NCBI GenBank assembly: GCA_033557675.1
Contig: JAWQRM010000165.1
Location: forward strand, 1-27,834
Source: Coptodactyla brooksi
Taxonomy: Eukaryota > Arthropoda > Insecta > Coleoptera > Scarabaeidae
Direction: 5' to 3'
DNA: 27,834 bases
The translations under genes and the position numbers were made by a program. The number at the start of each line of letters is the position of its first letter. Within the stretch, counting starts at the first letter, position 1. The notes beneath the pieces are model-generated. The model was not told the DNA's origin and did no database searches. It saw only the letters and a program-made list of their open reading frames with translations. Shown piece after piece: positions 20,390-27,834 of the stretch.

Positions 20390-22250
20390 TAAGTTCGAAG
20401 CTATCGGAGGTAGGCAAGTCATGTTCGGCCTCGTTTCAAAGAATTTTTAATTAACTATCTGAGAATTAACATGATACCGGTCATACTAAGAAATGCTTTA
20501 ACATTTTGTCATTAAAAATAATTACATATTGTTAAAGGTTAGGAAAAATCCCGAAATTCGATACCAAACACTGCTTATTTTTGAGTGAAAACAACTGGAA
20601 TACAGTTAATAACACATTAAGTGGTAATCATTTGTTTTTCAGTTATAATTTCGAAGATTTATGAATTGTAAAGAATTTTTTAAGTGTCCATCTGAGGATT
20701 AACATGACAGTGTTCGCACTAAGAAATTTATGGTTCTGAAAAATTGTAAAAATATTTTTTCTTTATTAAAAAAATACGAAATAACCATTTTTATAATTAT
20801 TTTTGTTAAACATAATGAAAAATCATGAAACTTGATACCAAATACTGCTTATTTTAGCCAGTTGTTTTTTCGTTATAATTTCGAATATTTTCGAAAGTAT
20901 GGCCGGTAGGCAAGTCGTGTTTGGCCTCGTTTTAAAGAATTTTTAATTACGTATCTGAACATTAACATGATAGTGCTCATAGTAAGAAATTTACGATTCT
21001 GAGAAATTCGTAAAGACATTGCCTTTTTATTAGAAGTTATGAAATAATTATTTTTATAATTATGTAATTATTATTGTTAAAGATTATGAAAAGGATCTAT
21101 CTAGGATTTTTAGTTATCTATCTGAGCGTTAAGATAATAGTTTCCATACTAGGAAATTTATGGTTCTGGAAATTTCTAAAAATATTCTTTTTATGTCATT
21201 TTTATGTTTAATATATTCTTTTGTTTTTTTTATATTAAGTGGTAATTATTTGTTTTTCAGTTATAATTTATAAAAGAATTTTTATTATTATTATTATTTT
21301 CTTTTTATTACTTTTTTGCTATGATCTACCTCATTATTAACATGATAGTACTCATAGTAAGAAATTTATGGTTCTGGAAAATTGTAAAAGCATTTCTTCT
21401 TATTCAAGATAATCATGAATTGTTAAAAATTTCAAAATAACGAAATTCGATACCTACCAGCCGCTGCTTATTTTCGAGTAAAAACAACTGAGATACAGTT
21501 AAGGTATTCAGTGGTAATCATTTGTTATTCAGTTATGATTTGAAATATTTTCGAATTTTAAAGAATTTTTAATTTTCTATCTGAGAATAACATATTAAGA
21601 AAAACGTGGTTCTGGAAAATTGTAAAAATGTTTTTCTTTATTAAAAATAATTATGAATTGTTAATAAATACAAAAACATGTGAAATTTGATATCAAACAC
21701 TGCTTATTTTGGAATAAAAATCAACAGAGATGTAACTTATAACGTATTCGGTGGTAGTCAGTTGTTTTTAATTATCTATCTAGGATTTTTAGTTATCTAT
21801 CTGAGCGTTTACATAATAGTTTTCATATTAAGAAATTTATGGTTCCGGAAATTTCTAAACACATTTTTTTATATCTTTTTTATATTTTATATATTCTTTT
21901 GTATTTTTTTATATCAATTTAAATAATACCAAACATTGTTGACATACAAGTAATAACGTATTAGGCGATAGTCAGTTGTTTTTTAATTACTTATCTAGGA
22001 TTTTTAATTATTTACTTGAGTATTAACATGATAGTACTCATACTAAAAAAACTTATAGTTTTGGAAAATTGTAGAAATATTTATTTTAAATTAAAACTGA
22101 TTACGGAGTCTTAAAGGTTGTGAAAAATCATGATATCGAATACATCATATTTTCATATTTTTTTAAAAGGATTTTTAATTATCTAGCTGAGAATTAACGT
22201 GATAGTACTCGTAGTAAGAAATTTATGATTCTGGAAAATTGTAAAAGCGT
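20390..22250 (+). repeat. Degenerate ~360-bp tandem repeat, block B
   Basis: The monomer family is that of 16240-18920. CTATCTGAG followed by TTAACATGATAGT-type sequence occurs near 20455, 20690, 20955, 21120, 21798 and 22190. TTATGGTTCTGGAAA-like sequence occurs near 20731, 21159, 21365 and 21837. The copy at 21687-21926 is nearly the same as the one at 16890-17080 in block A. Copies are diverged, often partial and variably spaced, so this is an old array. Confidence 0.75.
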
Positions 22251-22307
22251 TTTTTTTAATTAAAAATTTACGACTGGAGACGCAGTTGACAAAATATTGG
22301 GCTATCA

Positions 22308-22377
22308 ATTGTTTTAATTAAGAATTGTTTTTAATTAAAACAATCTTAGTTAAAATCCATCAAAAGGTTTGATGGAT
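22308..22377. repeat. Two adjacent perfect hairpins
   Basis: The first hairpin has 14-bp arms, ATTGTTTTAATTAA at 22308-22321 and its complement at 22331-22344, with a 9-nt loop. The second has 10-bp arms, ATCCATCAAA at 22355-22364 and its complement at 22368-22377, with a 3-nt loop (AGG). They lie just outside the end of tandem-repeat block B. They may be remnants of a small foldback element or simple cruciform-prone DNA. Confidence 0.7.
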
Positions 22378-22709
22378 AATTGTGGATTGTTAAAAATTCT
22401 TAAGAGTCAAGAAATTGTTTTGTTCGATTTGTTTAATTAGGTTGTGATCGGTTTAATTGGAAGTGGTTCGCAGGATCAATTAATTAGGTATAGTGCAATT
22501 TTGCTTATGTATTTATGCGTTACTTTTACGTTTCGAGGTAATCACACTTAACAAGGAAAATAAGTAATTTATTAATGTAGGATTGTGGGTACGTTCTAGA
22601 TAAGATTGGGAACAGCTCGAATTGTAGAAAACACGTAATAATGTATTTTATAGAACTTTATACGTGATTACGGGGTCGTAGGTAATTTATGTGTTTCTTT
22701 ATGTTACAG

Positions 22710-22842
22710 ATTATCCAAAAAGACAATGGACACTGGATGAACGGACGAAAAACGAGAAAATTTGTTAAATGCAGTGACCGAAAGGCGCGCGAAGGCTTAA
22801 GGTTCTAATCCGACATGAATTCAACGATAAGGCGACTGATGG
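22710..22842 (+). CDS. Putative 5' exon with first codons of a gene continuing beyond the window
   Basis: The segment is bounded by a good acceptor (TGTGTTTCTTTATGTTACAG ending at 22709) and a consensus donor (ATGG|GTGAGT, donor at 22843). The last ATG, at 22815, opens a frame of nine codons (MNSTIRRLM) leaving phase 1 at the donor. Two upstream ORFs precede it: ATG at 22726 with four codons, and ATG at 22737 running 23 codons to TAA at 22806-22808. Base composition is more GC-rich than the flanking sequence. I do not recognise the protein from nine residues, and no following exon was found in the window. The CpG-rich patch near 15.7-16.06 kb could be its first exon. It may also be a chance exon-like segment. 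Confidence 0.35.
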
Positions 22843-24239
22843 GTGAGTACGCCGCGCTCTCACGTTGCAGAATAATTTGCCTCCTTATTGGAAACCTCTC
22901 GTCGTCTATCGTGTAACGCGATATTTTTCCGCGATTTACTACAAATTACCGTCCGAAAGAGGCGATTACTCATTTACGCTGTTAGATAGGGTAATTAATA
23001 TTACGGTGTAATTAATATTATGGCACGGCGAATGTATCATAACCCCGTACTGTTATTCGTGCGCGACGCGTCGCATCGATTTCGCAGGGGAGATTTTCGG
23101 ATTCTTTTTTCTCGGAACGGTAATAACAGGATACACCCGGCCGTCCGCGTAAAAACCTAATGATACTACGGTCCTCTCCGGCTCCGATTGTAATTGACGT
23201 GCTCCCGATGGCAACTCAGACATTATCAAAACCTTCAATTTCGCCATTACGCTCGTTTATTACGGGATGCGATGGCGGTTATACGATCTCGCAATTACGG
23301 TTTTACTTAGGCAGTATACGAGGCATAAGTGAGTAATATTCCGCGCGTACTTTTCTTCGGCCTTTCGCGACAGATCCACGTTCGTATTAAATAGAAAGTG
23401 AAACCGTAAACACTCCAACTGTGCCCGGAATGATCACAAAATAGCGACCGTTTTACTCCGTGCCAGTCCGCTGATGTGTTCTTCATTGTTTCGAGTCAAA
23501 AGGTGTAACCGCGCGCGGTATCGCTTAATAATTTCGTCACAATGTCGCAAACTCGCTTTTGTATTGTCTCGCAATGGTCCGGGGGGGTCCTCTAGCGCGA
23601 TTCTATTGTCATTCGAGACGTTCAACCTCGCGGACTCCACTCGAAATTGGGCTAATAACGTTCGGAATATGCGGTAAGAAATTCTTCGACGGCTTCGGCG
23701 TTTTGTAAGCCGTAATTTATGTTTGCCAGGTTGGGAAACGTAACGGAAACGAAATAGAGGAGGGATTACGATATTCGTCTTTAAAATGATAGTTAAAAAC
23801 AAATTTCGCTTCTCGCAAGAGGAGGACGCAAATTATATTTCACGCGCTCAATTTCCATTCATGAATAAGTTCACACGTTTTAACGATTCAAATTAGCTTC
23901 CAATTAGGAATGGATCCCGGGGGCCTTAGAGACGACTTCATCGCACGCCGTACGAACACTACGGTCGATAAATAAGGCTGTTACAAAACGCATTATTATT
24001 ATTTATACACGGCATCCACCGCGGGCCGCTCGAACCGTTAGTCGGTTCCCAATTTTGCATTTCCGCAGTTCCACACGCCAGAATAAAGTTAAATGAAGCG
24101 CGCCCGACGCGTGCAATTTGTCCGTGCGGAATCGATAATTAGGCTCCTGGGTTCGAGGGTTTACCGTAAGATTCTCTTTTCAATCTAATTTACGCACAAT
24201 CTTGCCTCTAGGCCAGCGCTTTCCAAACCTACTATATCC
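22843..24239. other. Non-coding, possible intron with homeodomain-like motifs
   Basis: This is ordinary-complexity sequence, CpG-containing and clearly different from the AT-rich satellite on either side. Open frames at 23053-23247 (-), 23434-23802 (-) and 23474-23677 (+) show no domain and no splice-supported ends. A duplicated GTAATTAATATTA motif lies at 22991-23020. The preserved complexity would fit regulatory intron sequence, but that is inference. Confidence 0.4.
22991..23020. repeat. Tandem duplicated GTAATTAATATTA (17-bp period)
   Basis: GTAATTAATATTA occurs at 22991-23003 and again, exactly, at 23008-23020. Each copy contains TAATTA, the core recognised by Antennapedia-class homeodomains. 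The regulatory meaning is inferred. Confidence 0.6.
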
Positions 24240-25925
24240 GTAGACCGCTTCTTATACTTCGTAGATTTGTAGAAAAAAAAAATTGTGAACACCTTTGTAT
24301 TTAAAACTGGGTAAAAAATTCAATTTAAAGTTTATAGCTAGGAATTTTCGTATTTTCATAAAATAAACCTTATATCAGAATGTGGTATAAATAAGCAGGA
24401 GATATATTTTGTAGATTTTTAGAAAAAACAAATTGTAAAATGTGTTAATTGCGAATCTAACACCTTTGCGTTTAAAAATTGGTAAAAAAATCAATTTAAA
24501 GTTTATAGCTAGGAATTTTCGTATTTGCATAAAATAAACCTTATATCAGAATGTGGTATAAATAAGCACGACATATATTTTGTAGATTTTTGGAAAATAT
24601 ATTGTAAAATGTGGTAATAAAGAATTTAAGACCTTTATGTTTAAAACTTAGTAAAAAATTCAATTTAAAGTTTCTAGGCAAAAATTTTTTAATTTTCACA
24701 AAATAAACCTTGTATAAGAATGTATTATAAATAAGCATGAGATACGTTTTATGAATTTTTAGAAAAAAATTGTAAAATGTGTTAATAGAGAATTTAACAC
24801 CTTAGTGTTTAAAAATTGGTAAAAAATTCAATTTAAAGCTTAGCTAGAAATTTTTCTATTTTCACAAAACAAACCTTATGTAAGAATATAATATAAATAA
24901 GCACAATATATATTTCGTGGATTTTTCGAAAAAATACTAAAAAAATTTTTAAATGTGATAACAGAGAATTTAACACCTTTGTGTTTAAAAATTGGTAAGA
25001 AATTCAATTTAAACTTATAGCTAGGAATTTTTGTATTTTCGTAAAATAAACTTTATACTAGAATGTGGTATAAATAAGCACGAGATATATTTTGTACACT
25101 TTTAGAAAATAATCTGTAAAATATGGTAATAGAGAATTTAACACCATTATGTTTAAAAATTGGTAAAAAAATTCAATTTAAAGTTTAGGTAGGAATTTTT
25201 GTATTTTCACAAAACAAACCTTATGTAAGAATGTAATATAAATAAGCACAAGATATATTTCGTGGATTTTTAGAAAAAATACTGTATAATGTGGAAATAG
25301 GGAATTTAACACCTTTATATTTAAAAATTGGTAAAAAATTCAATTTAAAGTTCACAGCGAAATTTTTTTGTATTTTCACAAAATAAAGCTTATATAAAAA
25401 TGTAGTATGGATAAGCCTGATACGTGTTTAGTAAATTGTTAGAAAAAAAAAATAAGTACTAGATATATTTCGTAAATTTTTAGAAAAAAAAATGTAAAAT
25501 ATGGTAGTAGATAATTTAACACATTTGTGTTTAAAGATTAGTAAAAAATTCAATTTAACCTTGTACAAGAATGTAATATATATATGTACAAGACATATTT
25601 TGTGGATTTTTAGAAAAAAATACTATATAATGTGGCAATAGAGAATTTAACACCTTTATGTTTAAAACTTGGTAAGAAATTCAATTTAAAATTTATTGTT
25701 AGAGGAATTTTTATATTTTCACAAAATAAACCTTATACAAGAAAGTAGTATAAATAAGCATGACATACGTTTTATGGATTTTTAGAAAAAATACTGTATA
25801 ATGTGGTAATAGGAAATTTAACACCTTTATGTTTAAAAATTGGTAAAAAATTCAATTTATAGTTTATAGCTAAGAATTTTTACGTTTTTACAAAATAAAC
25901 CTTATATAAGAATATAGTATAAATA
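24240..25925 (+). repeat. AT-rich ~170-bp satellite array, about 10 monomers
   Basis: The landmark AAAATAAACCTTATAT (or a close variant) recurs near 24360, 24531, 24700, 24866, 25043, 25211, 25380, 25553 (partial), 25723 and 25892, giving spacings of 166-177 bp. Between landmarks the order is constant: GTATAAATAAGCA, ATATATTTTGTAGATTTTTA, TTGTAAAATGTG, AATTTAACACCTTTGTGTTT, AAAATTGGTAAAAAATTCAA and a GCTAGGAATTTTTGTATTTT-like string. The monomer near 25430-25550 carries a local duplication and deletion. There is no coding capacity. The period is close to nucleosome length, as in many insect satellites. The left edge (about 24213, CCAGCGCTTTCCAAACC) looks like unique sequence. Confidence 0.9.
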
Positions 25926-27699
25926 AAATTCACCAGTGAATATATAACTGCATAATAGAAAATAAAACCTTTTGGTATTTAAAGTAGCATTTATTTATGT
26001 TAGGATCGCAACTGTACTAAATCCATGTCCTACTACACAGAAAGATGAAATATCGTTTCACCTTTGTATCAGTTTCCAAACATTTTGTAAATAACAATCC
26101 TTGGGAATATTTTTCTTCTTTTTTGTCTTGTCAAGCTGTATAGAAAATTTAGATGTTTTTAAGTACTCACATGATTAGAACGAAATTATTGCAACTAGTT
26201 GAAATAGTGCTAAAACGTACTATTACACTTTGGAAACTTATTTTCTGGCCGGATCGGTTTGCAGTTGAAAGAACTGTAAGAGCTAAAACGCTTCGGCGTT
26301 ACAAAAAACGTTACGAGACGCGTTTTCTTCTAGTTTTCTCCGTTGTAGGTCATTGTGTGAACGTAAGGACTGCGATAAATTGCGAGCACGATTAAAAAGA
26401 ATTATAGAAAACGGTTTATCGGTGTAAAAGTTATGAATTTTCGCGGTTAGCCGCAGAAATTTTACGCGCCGTGACAGGATAGTCGCTTTTTCGCTAGTCC
26501 ACTTCGAGCCCGTTGTAGGTCAGAAAAATATTCCGAACGAAAACGAAACAAAAACGATATGGATAACGTTTCGGTAACGAGAAGGCGTCATCAGGAACGA
26601 CGAGAGGCCGGTCCGGCCTTTCCGAAGAGTTCTAGATTTATTTTAGTCGACGTTGACGTGAAAGAAAAGGTCTCGGAGTCTTGATATGGAAAATTAAAGC
26701 TCGCGTTCCACATTCCGGCATCTCGTGTCACCCGGTAAGGTGTTTCGAGGGGGATTTTTCATTTCGGAAGTCGCTCTAACGACCGTGTTGCCGCCAAATG
26801 TATGCGCATTATATGAATCCCCATTGGACGGATTTGCAAGTATAAGCGGGCGCGAATCGGGCCCAAGAATGACCGGCGCACGACTTATTGGACGCCGCTC
26901 CCGGGTTAATGTCGACTCTTATTACGAATAAAATTTTAGTTTTCTCTCCTAGACTCCAACGAGAAAGGCTGAAAAACCTGTCCGGATTTCTTCTCCTGCC
27001 CTCCTGCACTTTCTTTTCGCGAACGCTTCTTTTTTTAGCGCGCCGGTTAGAAATTATCGGTGAAATAGAAAACGAACGCACAGAGCCGAAGGTACCATTA
27101 GAGCCGGCAGAGCAGTATGGCCCATTAATGTCCCGGCATGTAATTTAATCACGGATGATACGCTAGCTGAACGCGCGCCAAACGGATGGACTCTAATTGA
27201 AGGTGCCAGTTCGAGGAAAAAAGTGAAAAATCAACGAAACAATAATATAATTTCAATATAAAGTTATAATTTCAATAGACACCGCTTTAAATATCAAAAT
27301 CTTTTAGTTACGTTTTACCTTTACGTCCCATTTACGGTTCGAGACATCAAAATGAAATTTGTATGCCTTCAATTCACGCCAACACCATCCTTTCGCTCAT
27401 AAATATTGACACTTAACGAAATGAGAATCACCGAGAAGGTTAGTAAACCCGTAATTAGGAAATAAAGTAAAAGACGAAGAAAGAAACAAGGCGAAAGCCA
27501 AGAGAAAACGCACTAAAATTGTTTGGGCACGTAATGAGAATGCCACCGGAAAAATCGACCGAATAGGCGTTGAAACCTAGAAAGGATAAAAGAGAAAGCA
27601 AGAAGCAAGAGATATAAATGAAGTGAAATGAAAGGTTGACTTTGTACGACCGGAGTAAATTTTGTTCTGTTGGAAGCGGATAGAAGAAAATACACGGAA
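25926..27699. other. Intergenic or intronic sequence, no gene recognised
   Basis: AT-rich sequence to about 26250 passes into more CpG-containing sequence (26250-27180) and then purine-rich sequence (27440-27700, many GAAA/GAAG runs on the + strand). Open frames at 26153-26395 (+), 26725-26931 (+), 26809-27081 (-), 26888-27148 (+) and 27455-27802 (-) show no domain, signal peptide or splice-bounded structure. I see no RNA gene or transposase. Confidence 0.4.
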
Positions 27700-27834
27700 G
27701 AAAAGATAGAGGAAACACTTCTATCTTCGCGTTGACGCCGGGAGTTTCCACGAGAACTGCGCTTTGCGCATCACGCCGCACATCCCTTTCGGGCAGCGTC
27801 AACGCGAAGATAGAAGTGTTTCCTCTATCTTTTC
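27700..27834. repeat. Perfect 39-bp inverted repeat at the window end
   Basis: The left arm 27700-27738 begins GAAAAGATAGAGGAAACACT. The right arm 27796-27834 is its exact reverse complement, with no mismatch in 39 bp. The arms are separated by 57 bp (27739-27795), itself GC-rich with a small hairpin GCGC-TTT-GCGC. The right arm ends on the very last base, so the palindrome may continue outside. It may be a hairpin or terminal-inverted-repeat element, or a foldback artefact at the end of a contig. Confidence 0.9.

Noticed and set aside
24213..24275. hAT-like terminal sequence at the left edge of the 170-bp satellite
   Set aside because: The CAGCGCTTTCCAAACC string resembles some hAT-type ends, but no inverted partner was found at the right edge near 25925.
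27455..27802. 115-codon minus-strand frame
   Set aside because: It runs through a purine-rich strand and into the terminal palindrome. The phenylalanine/serine/leucine-rich translation is compositional.

Overview
This is eukaryotic, arthropod DNA, almost certainly from an insect. The evidence is a multi-exon ionotropic glutamate receptor with nine GT-AG introns, eight of them only 48-94 bp. There are also two intron-containing genes for small secreted single-domain von Willebrand factor C (SVWC) proteins, arthropod-type TATA and initiator promoter motifs, and a decayed piggyBac transposase. Base composition is AT-rich apart from the coding exons and a few CpG-rich stretches. Tiny introns and abundant AT-rich repeats would suit a beetle or another holometabolous insect, but I cannot fix the order.

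Layout. Positions 1-1273 hold two tandem SVWC genes on the + strand; the first is cut by the window edge and the second is complete at 105 aa. A 20-bp minisatellite built on TGTCA half-sites follows (1996-2110), then a frameshifted piggyBac transposase remnant (2989-3480). From about 4.4 to 14.24 kb an unnamed AT-rich interspersed repeat family occurs in three clusters: two in + orientation (4.44-6.94 kb and 8.93-10.06 kb) and one inverted (12.01-14.24 kb). The first and third flank the receptor gene as inverted repeats, and the second fills its only long intron.

The central gene (7380-11767, minus strand) is a complete kainate-type ionotropic glutamate receptor subunit of 10 coding exons and 915 codons. 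It has a signal peptide, an amino-terminal domain, an S1/S2 ligand-binding domain, M1, a pore loop with Gln at the Q/R position, M3 with SYTANLAAF, M4 and a cytoplasmic tail. Every splice junction preserves the frame.

The right half (about 14.2-27.8 kb) is mostly non-coding. It holds a GC-rich, CpG-rich patch (15.6-16.1 kb) that may be the first exon or promoter of a + strand gene, two blocks of a degenerate ~360-bp tandem repeat (16.24-18.9 and 20.39-22.25 kb), and a ~350-bp foldback element inside the first block. A possible short coding exon with strong splice sites lies at 22710-22842. An AT-rich ~170-bp satellite of about ten monomers spans 24.24-25.93 kb. The window ends exactly at the end of a perfect 39-bp inverted repeat, which is either a hairpin element or a contig-end artefact.

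There is no operon-like functional coupling. The SVWC genes point to secreted, possibly immune-related peptides, and the receptor to synaptic excitation. The most unusual aspects are the repeat architecture around and inside the receptor gene and the terminal palindrome.
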